Below, in pieces: positions 42,386 through 50,748 of a DNA stretch of 64,000 nucleotides; the first letter of the stretch is position 1, and each line of letters starts with the position of its first letter. The position numbers and the translations under genes are program-made. The stretch is from Micromonospora echinofusca (GTDB taxonomy: Bacteria > Actinomycetota > Actinomycetes > Mycobacteriales > Micromonosporaceae): assembly GCF_900091445.1 (NCBI RefSeq), contig NZ_LT607733.1, positions 6,599,001 to 6,663,000 on the forward strand. The letters run 5' to 3'. The notes under the pieces are model-generated. The model saw only the letters and a list, made by a program, of their open reading frames with translations, had not been told where the DNA came from and made no database searches.

Positions 42386-43036
42386 TCATCCATGAGGCAC
42401 CGGGAAGGTGATGAGGAATCCCTGAACCGTCCGCCCTGCCGCACGCACCGCGGCCTTCTCCCGGAACAGCATCTGGTCGACGGAGCCGAGCATCAGATCG
42501 GCCGTCTCCCGGGCGTCGTCCCGCTCGCCCAGCACGGTGTCGTGCGGGAAGACGCCGTACCCGAAGGAGACCGTACGGGGCAGCCGCTCGATCATGCGGT
42601 CGCGCAGGACACCCAACCGCTCGGGGAACAGGGACCGCTCCTGCCGGTCCAGCCGAACCGCCACGATTACTTCGTCGCCGCCGAAGGTGGCCACGCACCC
42701 GGCGTCGTACGGCATGTCGTCGAACCACTGCGCCGCCACTGAGCCGAGCTCGTTCATCAGCGCGCACCCGGCCATGTGACCGAATGCCCGGGGATCGACG
42801 TCGCGGGAGCGCTCGACGTACTCCTTGAGGCCGTCTACGTCGCCGATCGCCAGTCCGAGGCTCTGACCCGCCCCGAAGCACTCACCGATCATGGTGGGCA
42901 GGGCGGCGTTGAAGTCCGGGAAGGCGACCAGGCCCGTGATGGGGTCCTGCCGCGCCGTGCGGCACCAGCCGCGCGTCGGCAACGGCTGCGGCGTGCGCTC
43001 TTCCCAACGGCGCGGGTCCAGCTGTCGTGGCAGCAT
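42386..43036 (-). CDS. GGDEF-domain protein (diguanylate cyclase-like) within the biosynthetic operon
   Basis: 216 residues, essentially one GGDEF domain. Mg/substrate region IGDVDGLKEYVE, the central helix FGHMAGCALMNELG, and the active-site loop ATFGGDEVIVAV are present; the C-terminal VSFGYGVFPHD strand is typical. No RxxD inhibitory site is seen five residues before the loop, and there is no sensor or membrane domain. It may make c-di-GMP, or another NTP-derived product. ATG 43036 starts 2 bases after the HAD stop. Finding it inside a catalytic operon is unusual. Confidence 0.82.
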   Translation of the reverse strand: MLPRQLDPRRWEERTPQPLPTRGWCRTARQDPITGLVAFPDFNAALPTMIGECFGAGQSLGLAIGDVDGLKEYVERSRDVDPRAFGHMAGCALMNELGSVAAQWFDDMPYDAGCVATFGGDEVIVAVRLDRQERSLFPERLGVLRDRMIERLPRTVSFGYGVFPHDTVLGERDDARETADLMLGSVDQMLFREKAAVRAAGRTVQGFLITFPVPHG

Positions 43037-43038
43037 GC

Positions 43039-43734
43039 TCAATTGCCCCCGTATTCTCTCGGGCTGGCCGGATGGATGGGCGGCATCGGACCGATGCCCA
43101 GTAGTCCGGGAAGCTCGCGTAGATCCCCGATTGTGGGAGCCTCCGGGGCCGGATGGGTGACCGCCGGATCGCGACGGAGCCATACCGCCTGCGATCCGGC
43201 GTGCAGCGCGGCCAGCACGTCGGTCTCGTACGCGTCCCCGACGTGCAGGATCCGGGAGGCGGGCGTGCGGAGCGCGTTCGCCACCCGCTCGAACGCCGCC
43301 GGGCTGGGCTTCGCCACGCCGATGTCGCAGCTGAGGAAAACGGCGATGTCGAGACCGAGCACGGGACTGGTGCCCGGCGGGGCGACCGCGCCGAGGACGT
43401 TGCTGAGCATGGCGAGCCGGACGCCGCTGTCCGCCAGCCGGGAGAGCGCCGGGGCGGCGTCGTCGAACACGACGGGACGCCTCGCCTCGTCGGCCAGGGT
43501 GCCGAGCAGCTCGACCAGTTCGGCCTTGCGGTGGGTGGCGCCGAAGGCCTCCGCGAGCGAGACTGCGAGCTGCTCGACCGGGGACCGTCTCGCCTTGAAG
43601 GGTTGGAGGTGGTCGCGCACCTCGGTGAAGTCGCAGCCCAGCACCTCGGCGAGCTGCCGGGTGAACGAACCGTGCGGTGTCTGCACGACTGTGCCGCCGA
43701 TGTCCAGGCACACCACGTCGATGTCGGTCAACAT
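43039..43734 (-). CDS. HAD-family phosphatase
   Basis: 231 residues. Nucleophile region CLDIGGTVVQ (Asp11), motif II LSNVLG, motif III lysine in CDIGVAKPSP and motif IV HVGDAYETDVLAA are all present, with a helical cap between residues 20 and 90. It would remove phosphate from a small metabolite; in this operon the product of the phosphoketolase-like or a later enzyme is a plausible substrate. ATG 43734 with GATGAGG upstream, 7 bases after the enolase-superfamily gene. Confidence 0.87.
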   Translation of the reverse strand: MLTDIDVVCLDIGGTVVQTPHGSFTRQLAEVLGCDFTEVRDHLQPFKARRSPVEQLAVSLAEAFGATHRKAELVELLGTLADEARRPVVFDDAAPALSRLADSGVRLAMLSNVLGAVAPPGTSPVLGLDIAVFLSCDIGVAKPSPAAFERVANALRTPASRILHVGDAYETDVLAALHAGSQAVWLRRDPAVTHPAPEAPTIGDLRELPGLLGIGPMPPIHPASPREYGGN

Positions 43735-43741
43735 CGGGTCC

Positions 43742-44824
43742 TCATCCCAGGATGATGGGTTCGCCGGAGCGGAACCGGAGCTCTTCTCCCGAGCGGCAGG
43801 ACAACCTGCCACCGGCTGGACGCGCCGGATCGACGCTGCACCTCTGACGTCGTGGCTCCTGGGTCAGGTGGTATTCCAACCACGGCACGGTCACGTCGTC
43901 GGTGTACGCCGCCAGAAGCAACGCGGAGCGCAGCGTGCCGCCGTGCGGCACCGTCGGCACCCCTAGCTCGCGGGCTGCCCGCGCCGTCGCGAGGGCCTGT
44001 GTGATGCCGCCGCTCCAGCCCACGTCTGGCTGCCACACGTCGACGCTGCCCGAGCCGAGCAGCCGCCACTGGTCGGCGGGCTCGTAGGCGTGCTCGCCGG
44101 CCGCGATCGGGGGCCACGTCGCCTCAGGTCGCCCCAGGCCGGCCAGATCGCCGCACGGCTCCTCGACCCACCGGATGCCCAGATCGGCCAGTACGGGCAG
44201 CAGCCGCCGCGCGGTCGCCTTCGACCAGGTGCCGATGGCGTCCACCATGACGGGCGAGGGGCTGGCGGCGTGCAGGACGCGCTCCAGGGCACGCAGGTCG
44301 TCCTGGCCGACGTCACCGCTGTGGTCGGCGACCAGCCGCCACTTCTGCCCGGCGTACCCTTCGTCGTGCAGCCACCGGGCCAGCTCGGGGGCGACTGGAG
44401 CGTTGAGGTCGAACCCCATCGCCGTGGCGTAGCAGGCGACGGTGTCGCGTGTGCGGCTGGCCTGCGGGGCGACGGTGAGCCGGAAAGCCAGCTCGTCCAC
44501 CGCGGCCTGCGCCAGTCGGAAATGGCTCCCGCTGCGATGCCTTCCCTCGCAGGGCAGCGTGCCATCCGGCCGGGGAAGCGTGGTGAGGCTGCTGAGCGCC
44601 GGGCCGAACTGGTCTCTGACCAACTGCGCGACGACCGGGCTCAGAGGACCGACGACCGCCTCGTAGCCGGCCATGTCCCGGGCGCTGAGGGCGAACGACG
44701 AACGCTCCTCCGGCCAGGTCGTGTCCGGCCGGATCCAGGGTTGCGCCCACCCGGGCACCACGTGCTGCACGGGTGCGGGTTCGAGCTCTCGGATCGTGAC
44801 CGCGACGGTCGCCTCGGTCCGCAC
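43742..44824 (-). CDS. Enolase-superfamily enzyme (mandelate racemase/muconate-lactonising type)
   Basis: 360 residues. C-terminal barrel with Lys161 (GQKWRL, where KxK is usual but reads K-W-R), metal ligands Asp195 (VMVDAIGTW), Glu221/222 (WVEEPCGDL) and Glu244 (AAGEHAYE), and PHGGTLRSALLLAA near the end where a catalytic His often lies. These enzymes abstract the proton next to a carboxylate, leading to racemisation, epimerisation or dehydration, so a carboxylic acid intermediate is expected. GTG 44824, 2 bases after the radical SAM stop. Confidence 0.85.
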   Translation of the reverse strand: MRTEATVAVTIRELEPAPVQHVVPGWAQPWIRPDTTWPEERSSFALSARDMAGYEAVVGPLSPVVAQLVRDQFGPALSSLTTLPRPDGTLPCEGRHRSGSHFRLAQAAVDELAFRLTVAPQASRTRDTVACYATAMGFDLNAPVAPELARWLHDEGYAGQKWRLVADHSGDVGQDDLRALERVLHAASPSPVMVDAIGTWSKATARRLLPVLADLGIRWVEEPCGDLAGLGRPEATWPPIAAGEHAYEPADQWRLLGSGSVDVWQPDVGWSGGITQALATARAARELGVPTVPHGGTLRSALLLAAYTDDVTVPWLEYHLTQEPRRQRCSVDPARPAGGRLSCRSGEELRFRSGEPIILG

Positions 44825-44826
44825 AG

Positions 44827-45903
44827 TCAGATCCTGGCGCCGGTGATCTGCTCGTCCGCAAAGGTGAAGTACCACAGCGGGCGGTAGTTCTCCCACGGCT
44901 TCGGCCGCAGCCCGGAGTCGTGGAACAGGCGTTCGATCTGTTTGCGCATGGACAGGTAGTAGTCCATCTGCTGCCCGCCCGGGGTGACGTACATGTCCAT
45001 GAACGGGCTGTGCGGCTGGAAGATCTGGAAGCGGGGGAAGGTAGTCGTGTGCGGGGCGTACTGCTCGAGGTATTTGATCGCGAGGTCCTCCGGGTCCAGC
45101 CCGACGATGTACGTGTAGTCGGCCAGGACCCCCGCACGGCCGCACTCGCGCAGGATGTCGATCACGTCCGTCGGCGTCAGGCTGGCCTTGGACTCCTTGA
45201 GGACTTCCGGCCGCCGTCCGAAGCACTCGACCGTCGTGGTGAGGTGGAACGGTCCCGCGGCCGCGACCTGCTCGATGGCCTCCCGCGACCGCAGCACGCT
45301 GGAGAGGAAATGGATGTATCCGGTGCAGCCATGCCGGCCCATCGCCTCGCGCACCTCGGCGAGGTGCTTGAGCGCGAGCGACTCGTAGTGGAAGCAACCG
45401 GTGCAGATCGTCACCTTGTCGATTCCGGACATGTCCGGTAGGCCGAAGTCCTGCACCAGCGCCGCGAGATAGCTGTCCAGGTCGTCGAGGGCGGCCAGCC
45501 GCGGGTCGGAGGCAGACTCCATGGTGTTCGGACAGAACGCGCAGCCGATGCATTGGCTGCGGGCATTGGAGTTCAGCGTCAGCACCTTCGTGCCGTTGCG
45601 GAAGTAGCCGAGCACGGCATCGTCGTCCTCGAGCGCCTCGATCGAGGCAATGCGGCTTCCCCGGAAGTACAGCGCGTCCTCGGTGAGCTCAAACGGAGAG
45701 TCGATCCGTCCCAGCGACAGGATCAGGAAGATGTCCTCGTCGGATCGGGTCTGCAACCGCAGTTTGATGCGCATCCGCGGCTTCGGGATGCGGGATTTCA
45801 CGCCGCATTTGTTGAGGGCGATCAGGAGGATGTCCTCCTCGTTGACGTCCCACTTCCGCGACAGGGACCGGAGTTCTTCGAAACTCTCAAGTATTGCCGT
45901 CAT
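44827..45903 (-). CDS. Radical SAM enzyme B with an unusual CX2CX2C motif
   Basis: 358 residues, first gene of the operon with GGAGGT 7 bases before ATG 45903. Cysteines 118, 121 and 124 (QCIGCAFCPN) are spaced CX2CX2C rather than CX3CX2C. The N-terminal 100 residues form a separate beta-rich domain (MRIKLRLQTRSDEDIFLI). After the cluster motif come ICTGCFHYESL (second Cys pair), LTTTVECFGR, YTYIVGLDPEDL and FQIFQPHSPF, which fit a TIM barrel. Likely a [4Fe-4S] radical enzyme of new type; reaction unknown. Confidence 0.83.
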   Translation of the reverse strand: MTAILESFEELRSLSRKWDVNEEDILLIALNKCGVKSRIPKPRMRIKLRLQTRSDEDIFLILSLGRIDSPFELTEDALYFRGSRIASIEALEDDDAVLGYFRNGTKVLTLNSNARSQCIGCAFCPNTMESASDPRLAALDDLDSYLAALVQDFGLPDMSGIDKVTICTGCFHYESLALKHLAEVREAMGRHGCTGYIHFLSSVLRSREAIEQVAAAGPFHLTTTVECFGRRPEVLKESKASLTPTDVIDILRECGRAGVLADYTYIVGLDPEDLAIKYLEQYAPHTTTFPRFQIFQPHSPFMDMYVTPGGQQMDYYLSMRKQIERLFHDSGLRPKPWENYRPLWYFTFADEQITGARI

Positions 45904-46018
45904 CGAAATTACCTCCGAGCATGGCAGAGTTGAGCCTCGTCAGGGATGGGGATCCTCAAGGAGGGCGTCGAAGCAAGGTGGAGAGAGTGGACGGCCGAAG
46001 TCGGCCGTCGTCAGACGA

Positions 46019-46774
46019 TCATCTGGCCGTGAGAAGGTAAAATTTTATTTCCTCGGGATAGCTTCCCGAGCGGTCGAATTCGAGCAGACGTGTGCGTACT
46101 GCTTCCTCGAAATCGTCGTGCTCGTCGCCGACAACGTGGCGACCAGCGAACGACGTGGATCGAAGATAACCTAGGATTCCGTCCATCGACCAGTTGAAGG
46201 TGGTCGAGTATTCGGTGGTGGCGACCTCGTAGCCGCAGTCCCGCAGAACGTCCTCGTGTCGCTTGGCTGGCTGTTTGAACACGCCGTCCGAGCCGGCGCG
46301 GCGCTCAGGGCCCAGTCGCTGCTCTATGACGGCCCGGACCTCGCGCTGCCACGCGGCGTCGCTGGTCCAGGTGCTGGGGCTTCCGGCGATCACGAGCGCG
46401 CCGCCCGGCCTCAGCCACTGGCGGGCGCGAGTCGCGATCAGCTCGCGATCCATCCAGTGGAACGCGGCACCGATAGTGACGACGGCTGTCGAGTGTGTAC
46501 CGAGCTGCACAGACTCTGCGGTTTGGACGCGCCAGTCGATCGCCAGTCCCGCCGGCGCTCGGCGTTGCCCCACCGCCACCATGTCCGGATCGGGATCCAC
46601 GGCGATGACCCGCCTTCCTCGCCGGGCCAGCGGCACGGCGAGGTTCCCGGTCCCACAGCCGAGGTCGAGCGCGACACCCTCACCGACACTGCTGTCGATG
46701 TAGTCGATCAATGCGTCCGGATAGGGCGGGCGATGGACGGCATAGTCCTCGGCCGTTCCCGCGAATTTGCTCAT
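46019..46774 (-). CDS. Class I SAM methyltransferase at the head of the locus
   Basis: 251 residues. SAM motif I LDLGCGTGNLAVPLA, VIAVDPDPDM, and GAAFHWMD then RPGGALVIAG: the YrrT/Trm-like small-molecule methyltransferase pattern, beginning FAGTAEDYAVHRPPYP. GAGGGGGAC precedes ATG 46774. It is transcribed toward the radical SAM operon, 115 bases away, and is the first gene after a divergent promoter region. AT-rich 3' end (AAAATTTTATTT) contrasts with the surroundings. Confidence 0.87.
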   Translation of the reverse strand: MSKFAGTAEDYAVHRPPYPDALIDYIDSSVGEGVALDLGCGTGNLAVPLARRGRRVIAVDPDPDMVAVGQRRAPAGLAIDWRVQTAESVQLGTHSTAVVTIGAAFHWMDRELIATRARQWLRPGGALVIAGSPSTWTSDAAWQREVRAVIEQRLGPERRAGSDGVFKQPAKRHEDVLRDCGYEVATTEYSTTFNWSMDGILGYLRSTSFAGRHVVGDEHDDFEEAVRTRLLEFDRSGSYPEEIKFYLLTAR

Positions 46775-47292
46775 GTCCCCCTCACGGCACGGCTCAGAAT
46801 GGCTCTACAAGACCTCGACAGTGATCACCGTCCTAGCACGACAGAACTTCAGCAGAGTCGTCAGGCGATGTCAAGGCAAGTGGATGGATGCAGGGTTCTG
46901 GGCAGGTTGGGAGTACCTGAGGACGAATAGGCAGTGGCGGGGATTTAGGGGTTGCCGGTGCCGTGCGCCGCGCCGAACACTGGGAGCCGGCGGCTCGGCC
47001 AGCACCGCAGGCAGCCCAGCAGCGGTTTCGAACACCGCCACAGTCGGCGCGCAGGACAAGGACGAGCTCAGCGTTACCATGACCAGCCGCTCCGGCCGAC
47101 AAGCCCTCACTGGGCCATGATCACGATCCCCGGCTGGCGCACCAACCTGACCGAGGACACCATGGCGCTCGTGTTCGAGTCGGCGGGCTTGCGCCGACGG
47201 CCGAATCTGGCAAGCTGGCATGTGGGCATGATCGGTGTGGCACCGCAGCAGTCAGGCATCCCATGACGTTCTCGGAAGTGAGGAGCGGTTGT
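46775..47292. other. 518-base divergent control region of the biosynthetic locus
   Basis: Lies between the leftward methyltransferase/radical SAM arm and the rightward MFS arm, so it should hold both promoters. Base composition is lower in G+C than the flanks. A 49-codon frame (47117-47266) is the only open frame that might be real; it is listed separately. No clear operator dyad is seen. Confidence 0.5.
47117..47266 (+). CDS. Possible 49-residue peptide just upstream of the exporter
   Basis: ATG 47117 opens MITIPGWRTNLTEDTMALVF and ends in VAPQQSGIP; its TGA overlaps an in-frame ATG (47263) of the exporter as ATGA. No convincing ribosome binding site. In a locus with two radical SAM enzymes, a methyltransferase and an exporter a precursor peptide would be exciting, but there is no cysteine or repeated core, so this is speculative. 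Confidence 0.25.
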   Translation: MITIPGWRTNLTEDTMALVFESAGLRRRPNLASWHVGMIGVAPQQSGIP

Positions 47293-48558
47293 GTGGCCAT
47301 CACCGGTCACCGACGGGCAGGACAGCGCAATTTCCGTTGGTATTGGATCGGTCAGGTCGTCTCCGGAACCGGCAACGAGATCACGTCCTTCGCCATTCCG
47401 GCGCTGGCGGTGTCCGTCTGGGGCGCCACGCAATCACAGCTCGGCCTGATCAACGCCGCGCAGTTCTTGCCGTCGGTGTTCGTCATCCTGTTCGCCGGCG
47501 CATACTACGACCGCTCCGACACGAAAGCGACGCTCTCCGTCAGCAATGTGTGCTGCGCTGCGTGCCTGCTGGCCATGCCCCTGATCGCGCTCCGTGGTGA
47601 GACCGACGCTCTGGTCGTCCTCGGAATCGCCGCTTTCGCCCTCGGCGTCTTCCGCGTGTTCGTCAACGTGGGCAGCGCCAAACTGCTGCCCGAGATCGTG
47701 AGCTCCTCCGCGCTGACGCTGGCCAACTCGCGGGTCACCGCCACGGCCGCCGCGCTCAGCATCGGCGGCGCCGCCGTCGCCGGACTCGCCGTCGACGCGA
47801 TCGGCAACAGCTGGGTGCTCGCGCTCGACGCGGCGACGTTCGTGGCGAGCGCGCTGCTGCTGACCGGGATCGAGCAGTTGCGGGCGACGCCGCCGCGCGA
47901 GCGTCGCCCGGTGCGGGCCGACATCGTGGAAGGACTGCGCATCGCGTTCAAGGATCGAACGCTGCGCAGTCTGGCGTTGATGGCATCCTGGTTCAACCTC
48001 TGCGAGCGGATGGTGCTGACCGCGCTCTTCTACTACCTGCTCGTCGACCAGCAGCGGTCGGCCACGGCGCTGGGCGTGTGTCTGGCCGTCGGCGGTGCCG
48101 GAGGGCTGCTCGGGGGGCTCGGATCACCGTCGGTGATCCGAGCCTTCGGCTCGGTGCGGGCCATGCAGGGGGGCATGGGCGCCGGCGCTCTCGGCCTGGC
48201 CACGGTGGCGCTGTGGCCCGGTGCCGGGACGCTCGGCGTCGTCGGGTGCGCGGTATCCCTGTTCCTGCACGGATTCGGCATCGGCATCTACAACCCGTTG
48301 TCGAACTCGGTGCGGCAGCTCGTCTCGCCGCCGCAGGCTCTCGGCCGGGTCGTCGCCTCCTACCGCCTCGTTTCCATGGGCTCCATCCCGCTGGGCGCGC
48401 TGCTCGCCGGATTTCTGGCTGCGGCCGCCGGCGCTCGGCCTACCATCCTGATCGCCGGCGGCGCCTGCCTGGTCGTCGCCGTCTACTACGTCTGGTGGGT
48501 CCGCCACCGGATGGACACACGTTGGCTCGTCTATGTTGAGGAGGGCATAAGCCGGTGA
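47293..48558 (+). CDS. MFS exporter (MFS_3/EntS-like)
   Basis: 421 residues, 12 transmembrane segments. NFRWYWIGQVVSGTGNEITS, the loop AGAYYDRSDTKATL and a C-terminal half with VGGAGGLLGGLGSPSVI and GFGIGIYNPLSN match the MFS_3 branch that exports siderophores and natural products. GTG 47293 is chosen because GAGGAG lies 7 bases before; ATG 47263 is an alternative. A near-perfect 14+1+14 palindrome (48116-48144) is inside the gene. Probably exports the product of this locus. Confidence 0.9.
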   Translation: MAITGHRRAGQRNFRWYWIGQVVSGTGNEITSFAIPALAVSVWGATQSQLGLINAAQFLPSVFVILFAGAYYDRSDTKATLSVSNVCCAACLLAMPLIALRGETDALVVLGIAAFALGVFRVFVNVGSAKLLPEIVSSSALTLANSRVTATAAALSIGGAAVAGLAVDAIGNSWVLALDAATFVASALLLTGIEQLRATPPRERRPVRADIVEGLRIAFKDRTLRSLALMASWFNLCERMVLTALFYYLLVDQQRSATALGVCLAVGGAGGLLGGLGSPSVIRAFGSVRAMQGGMGAGALGLATVALWPGAGTLGVVGCAVSLFLHGFGIGIYNPLSNSVRQLVSPPQALGRVVASYRLVSMGSIPLGALLAGFLAAAAGARPTILIAGGACLVVAVYYVWWVRHRMDTRWLVYVEEGISR

Positions 48559-49565
48559 CTTCAGCGTCCAGGGAAGTCCGTCCGGAGGATCGGGTGCTCC
48601 TACAGGTCAATGACCTGGTGTCTGCCGTCTGGCGATCCTCGCTCCTAGAAGGAGCACTGGCCGGGGAGGTCCTGGTCGAGCTGGCCGCGGCTGGCTCGAC
48701 CACCGCTGACCTGGGCACGCGCGCGGGCGGCGACCCGCAGTTGGGCGCCGAGATGGCGGCCGTGCTGCAGGACCTCGGGCTGGTCGAGGTCGAGTCCGAC
48801 TCGGTGCGCCCGACATCCGACCTCGAGGACCTGCTCGGCAGCGGGCAGCTGGGGTTCGTGCGGGCACGACTGACCGCCAACCGCCTGCAGGCCGCGCAGT
48901 TCGCCCGTCAGCTGTCCACCGGGGAGTTGCGGTCGGGGTGGCTCCCTCCGGACAGCGAGTACGTCCGCAGCCAGGCGGAGCTCAGCGGCACGGGGCTCGT
49001 GGGATTTTTCGAGCGACATCTGCTGACCCGCTCTCCGGCGCTGCGCAGCGCGCTGCGCGAGGGTGCGAGCCCGCGCTTCCTGGACGTCGGGTGCGGCGCT
49101 GGCGAGCTGTCCATCCAGATGCTCAAGACGTTCCCGCGGCTCGCCGCGGTGGGAGTGGAGCGGGTGGGCTGGATCGCCGAGCTGGCCCGGGAGCGCGCCC
49201 GGGCCGCGGGTGTCGAGCAGCGGTTCACCGTGCTCGACGGCGACGTCGTCGACCTCGATCCGGGCGCGGGCTTCGACCTGGTCTGGTTGCCGCACGCCTT
49301 CGTGGGACCCGGTGCTCTGCATGACCTCCTGCGCCGGAGCCTCTCACTGCTCGCCCCGGGCGGCGTGGTCTGGCTCTTCGGGGTGGTGCGGACGCCTTCG
49401 ACCGAGCGGGACCGGCTGGCCCGGATGAGATCCGCCTGGTGGGGTGGCACCGTGCTCAGCACCGCGGACGTCAGTGCCCTGGCGGACGAGCACGGATTCT
49501 CGTCGGTGGATCATGTGCCCAACCGGTCGATCGGTGAGTTTGACCATGTTCTTCTCTGGAGGTGA
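48555..49565 (+). CDS. SAM methyltransferase with N-terminal helical domain
   Basis: 336 residues. Residues 1-110 are a helical dimerisation/winged-helix-like domain as in plant-type O-methyltransferases (DLVSAVWRSSLLEGALAG, VLQDLGLVEVE). SAM motif I FLDVGCGAGELSIQML is at about 173, then LDGDVVDLDPG and APGGVVWLFGVV. GTG 48555 overlaps the exporter stop (GTGA). Likely modifies the pathway product. Confidence 0.87.
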   Translation: MTSASREVRPEDRVLLQVNDLVSAVWRSSLLEGALAGEVLVELAAAGSTTADLGTRAGGDPQLGAEMAAVLQDLGLVEVESDSVRPTSDLEDLLGSGQLGFVRARLTANRLQAAQFARQLSTGELRSGWLPPDSEYVRSQAELSGTGLVGFFERHLLTRSPALRSALREGASPRFLDVGCGAGELSIQMLKTFPRLAAVGVERVGWIAELARERARAAGVEQRFTVLDGDVVDLDPGAGFDLVWLPHAFVGPGALHDLLRRSLSLLAPGGVVWLFGVVRTPSTERDRLARMRSAWWGGTVLSTADVSALADEHGFSSVDHVPNRSIGEFDHVLLWR

Positions 49566-49567
49566 CC

Positions 49568-49793
49568 ATGCCGGCGCTACCCCGACGATTCGTCGAGGAG
49601 AGGATGGTCGACGAATCCGGCGTGTCCGGCACCGGGCACGTCACTTACGGGTGCCAGTTCCCGAACGGCATCCGCATACCCCGGCGGCACGTCCGGCGGC
49701 CGTCGCCCGACGCCTACGACTCGACAGGTGATTCTGCTCGACTTCCACGAACACAAGGGATCATCGCCCGTCGTGTTTCTCGAGAAGGAGTGA
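49568..49793 (+). pseudogene. Small actinobacterial protein with DESGVSGTG motif, frameshifted
   Basis: GGAGG lies 5 bases before ATG 49568. The frame reads FVEERMVDESGVSGTGHVTY then RRPSPDAYDST, and at the segment CTCGACAGG (49720-49728) protein-like sequence jumps to the next frame: VILLDFHEHKGSSPVVFLEK, ending at TGA 49791-49793, 8 bases before the next start. Joined, it gives about 74 residues with the layout of a small actinobacterial family I remember (SGVSGTG at the front, H-x-H-x-G near the end). One base would restore it, so sequencing error or recent decay. Unshifted, the frame runs to 49804. Confidence 0.6.
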
Positions 49794-49800
49794 TCCGGCC

Positions 49801-50748
49801 ATGACGACCGCGATGGTGTCGATCACCGAGAGCTACGGGGCACGCATCGGATGGATACGTCCCGACGACGCGGTGGGACTGCGCCGCCAGGACGTGCCCG
49901 ACGACGTGAACCTGGTCCGAGTCCGTCTCGATCGCCGCGACGACGAGCAGTGGGAGCAGTTGCGCCGCGCCGGGTTCGTCGTCAAGCCGGGTTACGTGCA
50001 CTGGGTCAGCGAGGTCGGCGAGTCCGAGCAGAGCTACGCCGCCAGACTCGCGGGCAAGGCCCGGCGGGGGGTCGCGTACGCCCGCCGGCGGGTCGACGAC
50101 GATGGCGTGACCATCAGCTGCGAGCCCCTCACGCCGGACTCCTTCGACGGCTTCCACTCGCTCTATGCCCTACAGATCGCGGGCATGCGCTGGGGCTGGA
50201 ACTTCGCGGCCGTCAAGCGCGAGGAGGTGCTCGACGACATCGACCGGTACATCATCGTGTCCGGCAGACGGGGGGAGGAATTGCTCGGCGCCTGCATCGT
50301 CCGCCTTGAACCAGAGAACAGCTTCGCCCGCGCCCGGTTCACCGCCTACGCGCCCGAGCAGCGGTCCCAGGGTCTGTCACGCGTCCTGCTCTGGTCGGCT
50401 CTCAACGAGGCCCGCGCCCGGGGTTTCGCCCGGTTCAGTCTCGGCGTCGACCCGAACCTGTACGGCCACATCGCCGAGCCGGGTCTGATTCGCTTCAAGG
50501 CCCGTCTGGGCTTCGTCCCGGTACCCTCCCACCACCTCGAACCCGAACTCGGCGGCTACCACGCCGAAGCGGTGGTCGGAGCGGACTTCTTCGCCGACCC
50601 CTGTGTCGCGCTGGAGTATCGCGACTCCACCTCGGCGTACGGCGTCGCTGTCATCACCCATCGTCGCGACATCGACCTTGCCGAGTACACCACCACCGTC
50701 GCGCCGCACGGCGTACGGCTGGCGCCCAGCCCTCTGCAGAAGGGATGA
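49801..50748 (+). CDS. GNAT / FemX-like acyltransferase
   Basis: 315 residues. N-terminal lobe small; YAARLAGKARRGVAYARR resembles the helical start of FemABX/BioF2-type GNAT proteins, with the acyl-donor motif AYAPEQRSQGLSRVLLWSALNEARARGF (Q/RxxGxG/A-like) and a final strand FARFSLGVDPNLYG. It would transfer an acyl or aminoacyl group to an amine. AAGGAG precedes ATG 49801; the stop overlaps the ATP-grasp start (ATGA). With that ligase it suggests amide bond formation in the pathway. Confidence 0.78.
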   Translation: MTTAMVSITESYGARIGWIRPDDAVGLRRQDVPDDVNLVRVRLDRRDDEQWEQLRRAGFVVKPGYVHWVSEVGESEQSYAARLAGKARRGVAYARRRVDDDGVTISCEPLTPDSFDGFHSLYALQIAGMRWGWNFAAVKREEVLDDIDRYIIVSGRRGEELLGACIVRLEPENSFARARFTAYAPEQRSQGLSRVLLWSALNEARARGFARFSLGVDPNLYGHIAEPGLIRFKARLGFVPVPSHHLEPELGGYHAEAVVGADFFADPCVALEYRDSTSAYGVAVITHRRDIDLAEYTTTVAPHGVRLAPSPLQKG

